The notes under the pieces are model-generated. The model had not been told where the DNA came from, did not search any database, and worked only from the letters and a program-made list of their open reading frames with translations. A stretch of 64,000 nt of DNA. It comes from an uncultured Parabacteroides sp. (GTDB lineage: Bacteria > Bacteroidota > Bacteroidia > Bacteroidales > Tannerellaceae). Shown here piece by piece: positions 1 through 8,785 of the stretch (positions are counted from its first letter, which is position 1; the number at the start of each line of letters is the position of its first letter). A program made the translations under genes and the position numbers. Location of the stretch: contig CALUZV010000012.1 of NCBI GenBank assembly GCA_944325345.1, positions 32,660-96,659 on the forward strand, written 5' to 3'.

Positions 1-414
1 TTGCAGGAAAGCAACGAGGCGAATAGGAAGCTAATCAAGCTGCGGCGCAACCTCATCCAGAATGTAACCCACGAACTGCGCACCCCATTGACCGCCATCA
101 GCGGCAACGCCGAACTGCTGCTGAACGACACGGAGGCGGACAGTCGTATGCGCCACGCACAGACCATCCACGATGCCGCCGGGCGCATGGCAGGGATGAT
201 TAACAGCCTGCTTGTGTATTTCCGATTGGACAGCAGCAAGGAAACGCCAAGCGTCAAGCCGTTCAAGCTATGCTCAATTACCGAAACATTGAAAACAGAG
301 TTTGAGCCATTGGCAAAGGACAAGGGTCTTGACTTCAAAACGGAGGGTGTGTCAAAAACTAAAATGGCCACATCCAAAGGTTACATTGTAACTATAGGTC
401 GTATCAAGCTCTGA
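1..414 (+). pseudogene. Truncated RteA-like sensor histidine kinase (HisKA part only)
   Basis: The fragment carries a HisKA dimerisation and phosphoacceptor segment with the H-box core NVTHELRTPLTAISGN at about residues 21-36, followed by the second helix of the dimerisation domain. It should then continue into an HATPase_c domain, but after about residue 114 (KTEG) the reading changes to unrelated residues and stops at 414, so no N, G1 or G2 ATP-binding boxes exist. The 5' end is cut by the window edge. The sequence resembles the RteA-type hybrid kinases of Bacteroidales conjugative transposons (from memory of the family). The break coincides with the left end of an inverted-repeat element at 343. 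Likely a non-functional remnant of a mobile-element regulator; the upstream part is not visible. Confidence 0.7.
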
Positions 415-510
415 ATTGAGTAATGATACGACCATTTCTTTAGTTTTTAGGATGCTCAAATTTCAAATTGTAAGTTCATCTTTTCAAAAATTGAGTTTCG
501 GCACACCTTC
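343..510. repeat. Small inverted-repeat element (MITE-like) interrupting the kinase
   Basis: The left end reads GAGGGTGTGTCAAAAACT and the reverse complement of the right end reads GAAGGTGTGCCGAAACTC, matching at about 14 of 18 positions with one gap. Inside are further inverted segments: AAAAACTAAA against TTTAGTTTTT, and GGTCGTATCA (397-406) against TGATACGACC (424-433). The 168-base span holds no transposase. No clear target duplication was seen. It may be an internally deleted insertion sequence, or a bidirectional terminator-like structure ending the trp operon. Confidence 0.4.
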
Positions 511-517
511 TTTGTGT

Positions 518-1282
518 TTATTTCAACAGCTGCTTCAATTCATCCGCCGCTTTCGTCCCGTTTTCCCCCAACATCTGGACAAACTTGCTGCCAATGATGG
601 CGCCGTTGGCATGGGCAAAAGCCGCTTCGAGGGTGTCGTGATTGCTGACGCCAAAGCCGATTAGGCGGGGATTGCGGAGGTTCATGGCTTGGATGCGCCG
701 GAAATAAGCCTGCTTGTGCTGGTCGAAAGTCCGCTGCGCACCGGTAGTCGCCGCGCTGGAAACCATGTAGATGAAGCCACTCGTGTGGGCATCGATTTCG
801 CGGATGCGCTCCTCGGAAGTTTCTGGGGTGATGAGCATAATCATCCGCAGGTCGTATCGGTCGGCCACGGGTTTGTATTCCGAGAGATATTCGGCGAAGG
901 GAAGGTCGGGGATGATGATGCCGTCAATCCCGGTTTCGCGGCAACTTTCGCAGAAATGCTCGAAGCCATATTGCATGATTGGATTAAGGTAACCCATCAG
1001 GATGACCGGAATGCGAACCTTCGGACGCATCTCCTTCAGTTGGCTGAAGAGAAGGCGGAGACTCATGCCGTTGCGCAAGGCTTGTGTCGAAGCCTGCTGG
1101 ATGACAGGGCCGTCCGCCATCGGGTCGGAAAAGGGAATACCGATTTCAACCATGTCGATGCCAGCCTCTTGGAGGGATTGGAGGACGGGCATTGTGTCGT
1201 CTAATGTAGGATAACCGGCCGGGTAATAGATGGACATAATCCGGCTTTGCTTTTGCGTGAATAAAGAGTTTATACGGTTCAT
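518..1282 (-). CDS. trpA: Tryptophan synthase alpha subunit
   Basis: 254 residues, normal for TrpA. The protein splits indole-3-glycerol phosphate to indole and glyceraldehyde 3-phosphate and channels indole to TrpB. The catalytic Glu lies in [19 protein letters not shown] (about residues 44-62) and the catalytic Asp in [15 protein letters not shown]. The phosphate-binding end shows GFGVSNHDT and [10 protein letters not shown]. The ATG at 1282 lies 10 bases after the trpCF stop, so it is the last gene of the minus-strand trp operon. The inverted-repeat element at 343-510 begins 8 bases past its stop codon. Confidence 0.96.
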   Translation of the reverse strand: MNRINSLFTQKQSRIMSIYYPAGYPTLDDTMPVLQSLQEAGIDMVEIGIPFSDPMADGPVIQQASTQALRNGMSLRLLFSQLKEMRPKVRIPVILMGYLNPIMQYGFEHFCESCRETGIDGIIIPDLPFAEYLSEYKPVADRYDLRMIMLITPETSEERIREIDAHTSGFIYMVSSAATTGAQRTFDQHKQAYFRRIQAMNLRNPRLIGFGVSNHDTLEAAFAHANGAIIGSKFVQMLGENGTKAADELKQLLK

Positions 1283-1292
1283 ATTCGTTGAA

Positions 1293-2735
1293 TTATTGAT
1301 TTGTTATACAAGAAATGATTTGTTGGACTAAGGCAGGGTCTTTGACGCCAGGCGAACATTCCACCCCGCTGTTCAAGTCGATGCCCGCCCAATAAGGATG
1401 GGCAAAGTTTCGCAGTTGCTCCTTGTTTTGTAGCGAAAGACCGCCGCTGAGCAGGAAGGGAATAGGCAACCGATAGTCGGCGAGAATATCCCAATCGAAA
1501 CTCCGGCCGGAGCCGCCGCGAGACGAGCAACGCGTATCGAAAAGGAAGTAATCGACGCTCTCAACGTAGTCTTCCAGCGGCTTCAAGTCTTCGGCAGAAG
1601 CGATACCGAAGGCTTTCACGATTTTCAATCCGCTCTGTGTGCGAAGCTGGCTGCATTGGGCGGCAGACTCGTCGCCATGAAGCTGGATGTGTGTCAGCGA
1701 GAAATGGGCTGCCAATGTAAGTATCTGTTCGGCTCGTTCATTGACAAACACGCCGAACTTCCGGCATTCCGCTTGATGTACGGCTTCGACCAATTTATCG
1801 TCTTCGATGCAGACACATCGCGGGGAGGGAGGATAATAGATGAGGCCGATGGCGTTGGCTCCGGCAGCAAGCACCTCGCGGATATTCTCCGAATCCTTCA
1901 TTCCGCATACTTTATAGATAAAGGCGGAATCTTGGATAAACTGGCGAAGCGTTTCGCCCGGTTCCCCCGTCTTCATGAACGTCTCCCCGATAAGGAAGCC
2001 TCCGAAACCTTGTCCACGCAGGACGCGAAGCTGTTCCGGACGACTGATGCCGCTCTCGGAGACCAGCAACGGCTGTGTATGCTTGTCGGGATGCTCCGAG
2101 AGAAAACGACGGATTCGCCCGACAAGTTGAAAGGAGTTTGCAACAGAAGTATGGAACGTTCCCAGATTGCGATTGTTTACGCCCAGCATATCCACTTCGG
2201 GACAAAGGCACCGAAGCTCTTCCTCCGAATGGATTTCGAGTAAGACCTCCAGCCCCAGCTGGTGGGCGAGCTGGGCAAAGCGATGGCAAGTCTCAGGCGA
2301 AAGGACGGCTGCGATAAGGAGCACCGCATCTGCCCCCAAAAGCTTGGCTTCATACAATTGATAAGCATCGATGACGAAGTCTTTCCGGAGCAGAGGCAAG
2401 TCCACGAGGAGGCGTGCTTGACGCAAATCTTCATCTTTTCCTCCGAAGAGACATTCATCCGTCAGGATAGAACAGGCAGAGGCACCGGCTCGCTCGTAGG
2501 CAGGGACAACTGATGCGACGTCGGCATCCGGATGCAACCACCCTTTGGAAGGACTACGACGTTTGAACTCCGCAATAATCGAGGTCGGAGAAGAAGCCAA
2601 GGCAGCCTTCATCGAACGTGTCGGACGAGGGGAGGCAGACGCTATCCGTTGCTTTAATTGCTCAAGCGGGAGGAGGCGCTTCCTCTGCGCCACCTCTTCC
2701 TGCTTATGCGCTACAATTTGAGTGAGAATATCCAT
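1293..2735 (-). CDS. trpCF: Fused indole-3-glycerol-phosphate synthase / phosphoribosylanthranilate isomerase (TrpC-TrpF)
   Basis: 480 residues in one uninterrupted frame. Residues 1 to about 262 are indole-3-glycerol-phosphate synthase, with [39 protein letters not shown] and SESGI. Residues about 270-480 are phosphoribosylanthranilate isomerase, with [13 protein letters not shown] at its start, IQLHGDE, the [16 protein letters not shown] loop and FLLSGG. Both active sites look intact. The two enzymes catalyse successive steps from phosphoribosylanthranilate to indole glycerol phosphate, though PRAI acts first. The join has no linker. In most Bacteroidales I know, trpC and trpF are separate adjacent genes, so this looks like an in-place fusion. 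Five bases separate it from trpD. Confidence 0.95.
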   Translation of the reverse strand: MDILTQIVAHKQEEVAQRKRLLPLEQLKQRIASASPRPTRSMKAALASSPTSIIAEFKRRSPSKGWLHPDADVASVVPAYERAGASACSILTDECLFGGKDEDLRQARLLVDLPLLRKDFVIDAYQLYEAKLLGADAVLLIAAVLSPETCHRFAQLAHQLGLEVLLEIHSEEELRCLCPEVDMLGVNNRNLGTFHTSVANSFQLVGRIRRFLSEHPDKHTQPLLVSESGISRPEQLRVLRGQGFGGFLIGETFMKTGEPGETLRQFIQDSAFIYKVCGMKDSENIREVLAAGANAIGLIYYPPSPRCVCIEDDKLVEAVHQAECRKFGVFVNERAEQILTLAAHFSLTHIQLHGDESAAQCSQLRTQSGLKIVKAFGIASAEDLKPLEDYVESVDYFLFDTRCSSRGGSGRSFDWDILADYRLPIPFLLSGGLSLQNKEQLRNFAHPYWAGIDLNSGVECSPGVKDPALVQQIISCITNQ

Positions 2736-2740
2736 ATACG

Positions 2741-3736
2741 TTAGCTATTTAGAGATAAGAAACGGAGAAAGGTGGCGCGCGCCTTGCCCGCCTCGAGGGA
2801 TTCACGAGCTTCAGCTATGCAATCGGCCACCGGCAACTCCGGACGGATGACGTGGATAGCGAAACCGGCATTCGCGATGACGCAATCGCGTTGGGCCCGG
2901 GTTGCAGTCCCATCGAGCACGGCGTCGAAGATACGGGCCGCCGCTTCGGGAGTCTCGCCTCCATCGAGGTCGGCTTCGGCGATGCGCTGGAAGCCCAGCA
3001 TCTCGGGGGTATAGAGTTTTTCTTTATCGGCAGTGGCTACTTTGAATTCGCCGGTGAGGGAGATTTCGTCGTAACCATCCAGACTATGTACCACGGCAAA
3101 GCGTGTCCTGCTCTCCTGATACGTATAATTATATAATCGGAGAAGAGGCAGATTATAGACGCCCAACAGCTGGTAGGTCGGCATTACCGGATTCACCAGC
3201 GGTCCCAGCATGTTGAAGAAACTGCGGACGCCGAGATGCTTGCGGACATTGGCAACGGCCTTGAGCGCCGGATTAAACAGCGGAGCATGGAGGTAAGCTA
3301 GGTTGCAATCCTCTATGGAGCGTCGTAATTGTTCCACATCGGTGGTAAACTTCACCCCGTGCTGCTGCATGACGTTGCTTGCGCCACTGACCGAAGTCGC
3401 TCCGTAATTCCCGTGCTTCACGACCTTGTAGCCGGCACCGGCGACAACGAAGCAAGCCGCCGTACTGATATTGAACGTATTCTTACCGTCGCCGCCCGTA
3501 CCGACGATGTCAATGGGTTTGTATTCTGCCAAATCTACAGGGACACGCATATCTAACAAGGCTTCGCGGAAGCCCATCAGTTCATCTACGGAGATATTAC
3601 GCATCAGGAAGACCGTGATGAGACTGGCGATTTGCGCATCGTCATAACAGCCGGTCGCGATATTGTGCAGGATGCGATGGGCTTCATCGCGTCCTAAGTA
3701 TTGGTGCTCAAAGAGCCGGTAAAGGATGTCTTTCAT
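2741..3736 (-). CDS. trpD: Anthranilate phosphoribosyltransferase
   Basis: 331 residues. It transfers the phosphoribosyl group of PRPP to anthranilate. The glycine-rich PRPP loop is VGTGGDGKNTFNIST and the KHGNYGATSVSGASNVM segment binds substrate. The start is the ATG at 3736 (MKDILYRLFEHQYL). The frame extends upstream only to a TTG at 3769, which would add 11 unrelated residues. It lies between trpG (53 bases upstream) and trpCF in the trp operon. No glutamine amidotransferase domain is fused to it, unlike the E. coli TrpGD protein. Confidence 0.95.
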   Translation of the reverse strand: MKDILYRLFEHQYLGRDEAHRILHNIATGCYDDAQIASLITVFLMRNISVDELMGFREALLDMRVPVDLAEYKPIDIVGTGGDGKNTFNISTAACFVVAGAGYKVVKHGNYGATSVSGASNVMQQHGVKFTTDVEQLRRSIEDCNLAYLHAPLFNPALKAVANVRKHLGVRSFFNMLGPLVNPVMPTYQLLGVYNLPLLRLYNYTYQESRTRFAVVHSLDGYDEISLTGEFKVATADKEKLYTPEMLGFQRIAEADLDGGETPEAAARIFDAVLDGTATRAQRDCVIANAGFAIHVIRPELPVADCIAEARESLEAGKARATFLRFLSLNS

Positions 3737-3789
3737 TTTGTTTCGAGTTTTAAAGCATGAATAAATCAAATGTCCATCAAGAGGTGCAT

Positions 3790-4353
3790 TCAGCGAATCC
3801 AGTTTTCCAAGATTCGCCTTCCCTCCGGTGTCAGGACGGACTCCGGGTGGAATTGAATGCCTCGTACGTCATATTCCCGATGACGGAGCGCCATAATCTC
3901 TCCATCCTCGCTCGTCTCCGCCGTTATTTCCAAGCAAGAAGGAAAATCCTCGCGGGAAACGACCCACGAATGATAGCGCCCCGCCATGAAGCGTTCTCCC
4001 ATCCCTCGGAAGAGCGGTTCGTCGGCTATCACGCGGATTTCCGAGGCAACGCCATGATGCACCTCTTGTAGGTTCAGGAGTTTTGCCCCGAAAGCCTCGC
4101 CGATGGCTTGCTCGCCCAGGCAGACGCCCAAGATGCTCTTCTCGGGAGCATAACGGCGGATGAGCGGCAGAAGGATGCCCGCCTCTTCGGGGATGCCTGG
4201 TCCGGGAGAAAGGAGGATTTTGTCGAAGCGGGCTACATCTTCCAGCGCAATCTTATCGTTTCGATGCACTTCGACATCTGCCCCAAGCTCCTTCAGGATA
4301 TGGAGGAGATTGTAAGTGAAAGAATCGTAATTATCTAAGAGTAAGATTTTCAT
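3790..4353 (-). CDS. trpG: Anthranilate synthase component II (glutamine amidotransferase)
   Basis: 187 residues from the ATG at 4353; the longer frame begins only with a TTG. A class I glutamine amidotransferase that supplies ammonia to TrpE. It begins MKILLLDNYDSFTYNLLHIL and has the oxyanion segment SPGPGIPEE, the nucleophile Cys in GVCLGEQAIGEAFG, and the catalytic His-Glu pair in IQFHPESVLTPEG. The residue after GVCLG is Glu where many homologues have His or Gln, outside the catalytic triad. It sits 38 bases after trpE in the same operon. Confidence 0.95.
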   Translation of the reverse strand: MKILLLDNYDSFTYNLLHILKELGADVEVHRNDKIALEDVARFDKILLSPGPGIPEEAGILLPLIRRYAPEKSILGVCLGEQAIGEAFGAKLLNLQEVHHGVASEIRVIADEPLFRGMGERFMAGRYHSWVVSREDFPSCLEITAETSEDGEIMALRHREYDVRGIQFHPESVLTPEGRRILENWIR

Positions 4354-4391
4354 TTTGCAAGTCAATTTTATCTGTTATGTTCGTGTCTTTT

Positions 4392-5795
4392 TTAATTCAT
4401 CACTTCTTCAGCCATCACGACGGCTTTCTTCAGGGCTCCGAGCTTGTTGTTCACTTCCTGCAACTCGCGCTCCACGTCGCTCTTTGCCACAATGCCGCCG
4501 CCCGCTTGATAATAGAGGACATTGCCCCGGCTGACGAAGGTGCGTATCGTAATAGCTTGGTTCAGATTGCCGTCCAGCCCGATGAATCCGATGCATCCGC
4601 CGTAGGCTCCGCGGTTGGTATGTTCTATCTCCGTGATGAGCTGCATGGCCCGGACTTTCGGTGCGCCACTCAATGTTCCTGCCGGGAAAGTCTCAATGTA
4701 CGTCTTGATGGAGTTGCTTTGAGGGAGTACATCACCGCTCACCCGCGAGACGAGGTGGATGACATGACTATAATATTGAACTTCCTTATAGAAATCGACA
4801 TGCACATGCTCGCAGTTGCGCGACAAGTCGTTCCGTGCCAAATCAACCAGCATGACGTGCTCGGCGTTCTCCTTCGGGTCGTTCCGGAGGGCTTCGGTGC
4901 GCTGCCGGTCGATCTCGACATTGCCCGTGCGGAAGGCCGTCCCGGCTATCGGGTCGATGGTCGCATGTCCGTCAGCGACTTTGCAATGCGTCTCGGGCGA
5001 GGAGCCGAAGATACGGAAGCCTCCGAAATCGAAATAGAAGAGGTAGGGCGAGGGATTGATACTCCGAAGCGCGCGATAGACTTTGAAATCGTCTCCCCGG
5101 AAGGGCTGCTCGAAGCGGCGGCTCAATACGATTTGAAAAACATCTCCCCGCAGACAGTGCCGTATGCCCTTGCGTATAATCTCGCGATGCTCATCGTCAG
5201 ATACCGGCGAGGTCTCGACCCCGACGCGGCGGAAGTTATAGGAGGCGTAATTTCGGTTATTAAGCAACGTCTCAATCTCCTGGAGGTGGTCGCTCTCGCC
5301 TTCCCGTAAAAGTTCCACAAGCGTAAGCTCATTTTTGAAATGATTGAAGACGAGGACGTAACGATAGAGTATATAGAGCATATCCGGCGCGTCGTTCTCG
5401 TCGTGGTGGCACTCTGGTATGGGAATGGGTTCGAAATAACGAACGGCATCGAACGCTGTGTAGCCGAACAACCCGCAAGCTGCGCTTTCTTCTCCGGTTA
5501 CCTGAAAACGTCCCAGGAACTCGTTGATGGCCGTCCCGACGTTATATGCTGCCGTGAGCGGGCGCACTTCCTCCGTCCCGTCCGGGAAGTGCATCGTGCA
5601 TAGGTTGCTGTTTATGCCAATGCTCGCGAGGGGGCAAAGGGCGATGTACGAGAGGCTGTTCTCGTTGCCGTGATAGTCTGAGCTCTCGAGGAGGGCAGAT
5701 TCGGGATAGACATCCCGCACTTTGAGGTAGATGCTGACGGGCGTATGTAAATCTCCCAGCACCTTCTTTGTTTTTGTTTGAAAAGCGTAAATCAT
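4392..5795 (-). CDS. trpE: Anthranilate synthase component I
   Basis: 467 residues of the chorismate-binding family. It converts chorismate to anthranilate using ammonia from TrpG. The LLESS motif used for feedback inhibition by tryptophan is present near residues 35-39 (SALLESSDY). The C-terminal chorismate-binding half shows FGSSPETH, PIAGTAFRTG, LVDLARNDL, FPAGTLSGAPKVRAM, GAYGGCIGF and YYQAGGGIVAKSD. Upstream, between this gene and trpB, lie seven 22-base tandem repeats, which makes the trpB-trpE spacer unusually long (about 190 bases) for an otherwise tight operon. Confidence 0.96.
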   Translation of the reverse strand: MIYAFQTKTKKVLGDLHTPVSIYLKVRDVYPESALLESSDYHGNENSLSYIALCPLASIGINSNLCTMHFPDGTEEVRPLTAAYNVGTAINEFLGRFQVTGEESAACGLFGYTAFDAVRYFEPIPIPECHHDENDAPDMLYILYRYVLVFNHFKNELTLVELLREGESDHLQEIETLLNNRNYASYNFRRVGVETSPVSDDEHREIIRKGIRHCLRGDVFQIVLSRRFEQPFRGDDFKVYRALRSINPSPYLFYFDFGGFRIFGSSPETHCKVADGHATIDPIAGTAFRTGNVEIDRQRTEALRNDPKENAEHVMLVDLARNDLSRNCEHVHVDFYKEVQYYSHVIHLVSRVSGDVLPQSNSIKTYIETFPAGTLSGAPKVRAMQLITEIEHTNRGAYGGCIGFIGLDGNLNQAITIRTFVSRGNVLYYQAGGGIVAKSDVERELQEVNNKLGALKKAVVMAEEVMN

Positions 5796-5830
5796 CTCTT
5801 ATCTGTTTTTACTTCTAATGGAAAATTATA

Positions 5831-5984
5831 CTTGCGCATCTGCTTTCGGATAGATGAGCATCTATATTCCGATACTTGAGCATCTGTCTGTGGATAGATG
5901 AGCATCTATCCGTGGATACTTGAGCATCTGTCAGAAGATAGATGAGCATCTGTCGGAAACTACTTGCGCATCTATGAAAATCTC
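5831..5984. repeat. Array A: seven 22-base palindromic repeats in the trpB-trpE spacer
   Basis: Seven consecutive 22-base units begin at 5831, 5853, 5875, 5897, 5919, 5941 and 5963. Each carries a (C/G)(T/A)TG(A/C)GCATCT core. Odd units begin CTTG(A/C)GCATCT and even units GATGAGCATCT, giving a 44-base higher-order period. The junction at about 5893-5910 reads GATAGATGAGCATCTATC, a near-perfect palindrome. The last unit overlaps the trpB stop codon. In the mRNA this would give serial short hairpins between trpB and trpE. Same design as arrays B-G. Confidence 0.85.
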
Positions 5985-7170
5985 ATTCCTCATCTCCGCC
6001 GAAGAATTGGATGTACGTATCCATATCCTTATCGCCGCGACCCGAGACCGTCAGCACGACCACATCCTCCGGCCGGAAGGAAATCTTCTCCAGCGCACCC
6101 AAGGCATGCGCACTCTCCAGCGCCGGGATAATCCCCTCGAGGCGCGTCAGCTCGTAGGCCGCACGGAGCGCTTCGTCGTCGTTGATGGCAAGGACAGTGG
6201 CGCGGTGGCACGAGGCCAAGTTGGCGTGCAACGGACCGATGCCCGGATAATCGAGACCCGCCGAGATGGAGTAGGGCTCCTCGATTTGTCCGTCTTCGTT
6301 CTGCATCACCAGCGTCCGCGCGCCGTGGATGATGCCCTTCTTCCCGAGGTGGATAGTCGCCGCGCTCTTTCCGGAGAAGATACCTTTACCACCGGCTTCC
6401 GCGAGGACAATCTTCACCCGCTCGTCGCTCAAGTAGTGATAGATAGTGCCGGCGGCATTGCTTCCGCCTCCGACGCAGGCAAAGAGGTAGTCGGGGTAGT
6501 CGCGGCCTTCCTTTTCCGTCAGTTGCTTCTTGATTTCCTCACTGATAACCGACTGCAAGCGGGCGACCATGTCGGGATAAGGGTGCGGGCCCACCGTCGA
6601 GCCGATGATGTAATACGTATCCGCCGGATGACAGCACCAGTCGCGGATAGCTTCGTTCGTCGCGTCCTTGAGCGTCATGTTGCCGGAGGTAACGGGGACG
6701 ACCCGCGCGCCGAGCATCTGCATCTTCTGGACGTTAGCGTGCTGCCTTTCCACGTCTGTTTTTCCCATATAGACCACGCACTCCATGTCCATCAGGGCGC
6801 AGACCGTGGCGGTGGCGACGCCGTGCTGTCCGGCACCCGTCTCCGCGATGATGCGGCGTTTGCCCATCTGACGGGCGATGAGAATCTGGCCGATGGTGTT
6901 GTTGATTTTGTGAGCGCCGGTATGGTTGAGGTCCTCGCGCTTGAGGTAGATTTTGCAACCGTACTTCCGGCTGAGGCGTCCGGCCAGATAGAGCGGAGAG
7001 GGGCGGCCGACGTAATCGCGCAAGAGCTGGTCGTATTCCTTGCGGAACGTCTCGCTGTTCATCACTTGCAGGTAAGTCTGCCGCAGCTCCTCCACGCAGC
7101 GGTGAAGGATTTCCGGGACGTAAGCCCCGCCGAATTCTCCGTAATAACCTTTGTCGTTTACTTGGTACAT
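5983..7170 (-). CDS. trpB: Tryptophan synthase beta subunit
   Basis: 395 residues, normal for TrpB1. A PLP enzyme that condenses indole with serine. The PLP lysine is in [11 protein letters not shown] (Lys88), the indole-site Glu in [13 protein letters not shown], and the phosphate cradle in GGGSNAAGT. It begins [20 protein letters not shown]. It is the first structural gene of the operon, which fits the common Bacteroidales order with trpB leading. About 130 bases of leader containing an attenuator precede it. Confidence 0.97.
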   Translation of the reverse strand: MYQVNDKGYYGEFGGAYVPEILHRCVEELRQTYLQVMNSETFRKEYDQLLRDYVGRPSPLYLAGRLSRKYGCKIYLKREDLNHTGAHKINNTIGQILIARQMGKRRIIAETGAGQHGVATATVCALMDMECVVYMGKTDVERQHANVQKMQMLGARVVPVTSGNMTLKDATNEAIRDWCCHPADTYYIIGSTVGPHPYPDMVARLQSVISEEIKKQLTEKEGRDYPDYLFACVGGGSNAAGTIYHYLSDERVKIVLAEAGGKGIFSGKSAATIHLGKKGIIHGARTLVMQNEDGQIEEPYSISAGLDYPGIGPLHANLASCHRATVLAINDDEALRAAYELTRLEGIIPALESAHALGALEKISFRPEDVVVLTVSGRGDKDMDTYIQFFGGDEE

Positions 7171-7211
7171 AGCATTTATTGTTGTTTGAAATTATTATTC
7201 TGTTGAGTCGT

Positions 7212-7255
7212 GATAAAAAGAAAAGCGGCCTGCCGCAAGTGCGACAGACCGCTTT
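7212..7255 (-). terminator. trp attenuator (intrinsic terminator in the leader)
   Basis: On the minus strand AAAGCGGTCTGTCGC pairs with GCGGCAGGCCGCTTT around an ACTT loop, giving a 15-pair stem with two G-T wobbles, followed by TCTTTTT. It lies between the leader peptide stop and trpB, where a transcription attenuator is expected. Confidence 0.85.
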
Positions 7256-7299
7256 GGATATTTTCGATTCGTATAAATACACACAGTAGCCTTCGTCTC

Positions 7300-7362
7300 T
7301 TACGACCATTTAGGTTGTCCGAGGCGCCACCACCAATTTGTATTTACGATAAATGTTCTCAT
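7300..7362 (-). CDS. trpL: trp leader peptide
   Basis: A 20-codon frame starting with ATG at 7362 and ending with TAA at 7300. It has three consecutive TGG codons (residues 10-12) and a fourth TGG at residue 19, so 4 of 20 residues are Trp. It is 26 bases downstream of the promoter -7 box and 45 bases upstream of an intrinsic terminator. That arrangement is classic ribosome-stalling attenuation: with charged tRNA-Trp abundant the terminator forms, and with scarce tRNA-Trp the ribosome stalls at the Trp run and antitermination is favoured. The alternative antiterminator pairing was not worked out in detail. Confidence 0.85.
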   Translation of the reverse strand: MRTFIVNTNWWWRLGQPKWS

Positions 7363-7387
7363 TTGTCTTTTTGCTATTATTTCGCCG

Positions 7388-7417
7388 CAAATATACGGCG
7401 AGAATTATAAACTGCAA
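7388..7417 (-). promoter_or_regulatory. trp operon promoter
   Basis: On the minus strand TTG (7417-7415), 19 bases, then TATATTTG (7395-7388), matching the Bacteroides -33/-7 pattern (TTTG / TAnnTTTG). It lies just after the ROK regulator stop codon at 7446 and upstream of the Trp-rich leader peptide. Confidence 0.75.
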
Positions 7418-7445
7418 GCGTTTTCCGGAAAAAATTACGAAAAAA

Positions 7446-8669
7446 TTAGTACGTCTCCCCCGGTGTAAAGAATATCCGGCTGCGGGCGAGCAGACACGCC
7501 CCGACGGTTCCGGCCTTCTCTTGCAGCTTGGTTACAACGATTTCCGTGTCCTTATTGACGAGGTTCAGCGAGTATTTTCGCATCGCGCTGCGGATGGGCA
7601 GCAGGATATAGTCTCCCGTCTGCGCCAGCACCCCGCCGATGACCACCAACGCGGGATTTAACACGTTGATGAACCCTGCCAAGTACCTCCCCAGCTTCTG
7701 CCCAATCTCTTCAATCAGTTCGATGCACAAGAGGTCTTCCTTGTTGATGGCCTCCACGATTTCATTCAGCGTCAGCGGACTTTCGCCATGCAGGATGCGG
7801 TCGGAGAGGATGGACTTCCGCCCTTCGTGTACGGCTTGCAAGAGGGAGCGGTGGAGTGCTTCGCCCGACACTTCCGTCTCGAGGCAACCCCGTTTCCCGC
7901 AATGACAGAGAATCTCGTTGTCGAAAACGATGAAATGCCCGATCTCACCCGAGAATCCGGACTTCCCGGGATATACTTTCCCGTCGATTATCAGTCCTGC
8001 CCCAAGCCCCCAGCTAATATTGATGTACATCGCGTCCTTGATGCCGTGCGCCGCCCCTTTTATCAGCTCGGCGTAGGTCATCGCCCGTGTATCGTTGTCG
8101 ATGCTCACCGTATAGCCCAGCCGCTCGGTCAAGACCTCCGCCAGCGGGCGTTCCTCGAAATTGAACCAGCTGTAGCTATAGCCCGACTCCGGATTGACGC
8201 GCCCGGAGATATTGATGCAAATATTCAGGATTTTGTTCCGGTCGATGCCGGTGCTCTCGATAAACCGCGTGGTGTAGTTGCAAAGCTCGGTGAGTCCCTC
8301 CGCCGTATTCTCCAGCGAGCAGGGGATATCCATCTCGGTCTGCACCATGTCTCCCGTGAAGTTCATCAGGGCGATGTTGAGCGTAAACTTCTTGATATCG
8401 ACGCCGACGAAGTAGCCGGCCTCGCGGTTCAGCCCGTACACCGTGGGCGGACGCCCTTCACCCGTCTCCAGCTTCCCGTAGCTGAGGACGTAGCCTTCCT
8501 CGCACATCTCCCCGATGATTTTCGTTACGGTAGGGATGCTGAGGTCTAAAGCCTTCGCCAAATCCGGTACCGTCGAGGACTGATTGTTCATAAAGTACGC
8601 GAGGATTTTTTTCTTGTTTAAAGCCGATTTCGACCCTCTGTCTATGTCGGCAAGTAGCTGTTTTATCAT
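7446..8669 (-). CDS. ROK-family transcriptional regulator (NagC/XylR type)
   Basis: 407 residues from ATG 8669. A longer frame begins at a TTG (8693) that sits inside the promoter -7 box, so it is rejected. An N-terminal winged helix (about residues 15-75, with TVPDLAKALDLSIPTVTKIIGEM) precedes a ROK domain with the FVGVDIKK nucleotide loop, DNDTRAMTYAE, GLGAGLIIDGK, the GHFIVFDNE segment and a CHCGKRGCLE zinc motif. ROK repressors usually bind an amino sugar or its phosphate. Divergence from nanM and closeness to the sialic acid genes suggest a regulator responding to Neu5Ac, ManNAc or GlcNAc derivatives. The target is inferred, not shown. Confidence 0.85.
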   Translation of the reverse strand: MIKQLLADIDRGSKSALNKKKILAYFMNNQSSTVPDLAKALDLSIPTVTKIIGEMCEEGYVLSYGKLETGEGRPPTVYGLNREAGYFVGVDIKKFTLNIALMNFTGDMVQTEMDIPCSLENTAEGLTELCNYTTRFIESTGIDRNKILNICINISGRVNPESGYSYSWFNFEERPLAEVLTERLGYTVSIDNDTRAMTYAELIKGAAHGIKDAMYINISWGLGAGLIIDGKVYPGKSGFSGEIGHFIVFDNEILCHCGKRGCLETEVSGEALHRSLLQAVHEGRKSILSDRILHGESPLTLNEIVEAINKEDLLCIELIEEIGQKLGRYLAGFINVLNPALVVIGGVLAQTGDYILLPIRSAMRKYSLNLVNKDTEIVVTKLQEKAGTVGACLLARSRIFFTPGETY

Positions 8670-8690
8670 AAAACTCCCGTTATTCTCCTG

Positions 8691-8698
8691 CAAAGGTA
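8691..8698 (-). promoter_or_regulatory. -7 box of the ROK regulator gene
   Basis: TACCTTTG on the minus strand, matching TAnnTTTG, 22 bases upstream of the ATG at 8669. No clear -33 TTG is present at the right distance. It overlaps the alternative TTG start and so decides for the ATG. Confidence 0.5.
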
Positions 8699-8729
8699 CG
8701 ATTTTTCCCCGAAAACCTTGCCCCGCGCC

Positions 8730-8759
8730 TTGAACTTCGCCCGGAAAGCCTTACCTTTG
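8730..8759 (+). promoter_or_regulatory. Promoter of the nanM-like gene
   Basis: TTG (8730-8732), 19 bases, TACCTTTG (8752-8759), then the ATG 27 bases later. It is divergent from, and about 30 bases from, the ROK regulator promoter, so one operator could serve both. Confidence 0.7.
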
Positions 8760-8785
8760 ACTTCTCATTTTAAATCGAAAACAAC

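Noticed and set aside
5920..7206. Long open frame (over 400 codons) on the strand opposite trpB
   Set aside because: It mirrors trpB codon structure and encodes no recognisable domain; trpB is fully convincing.
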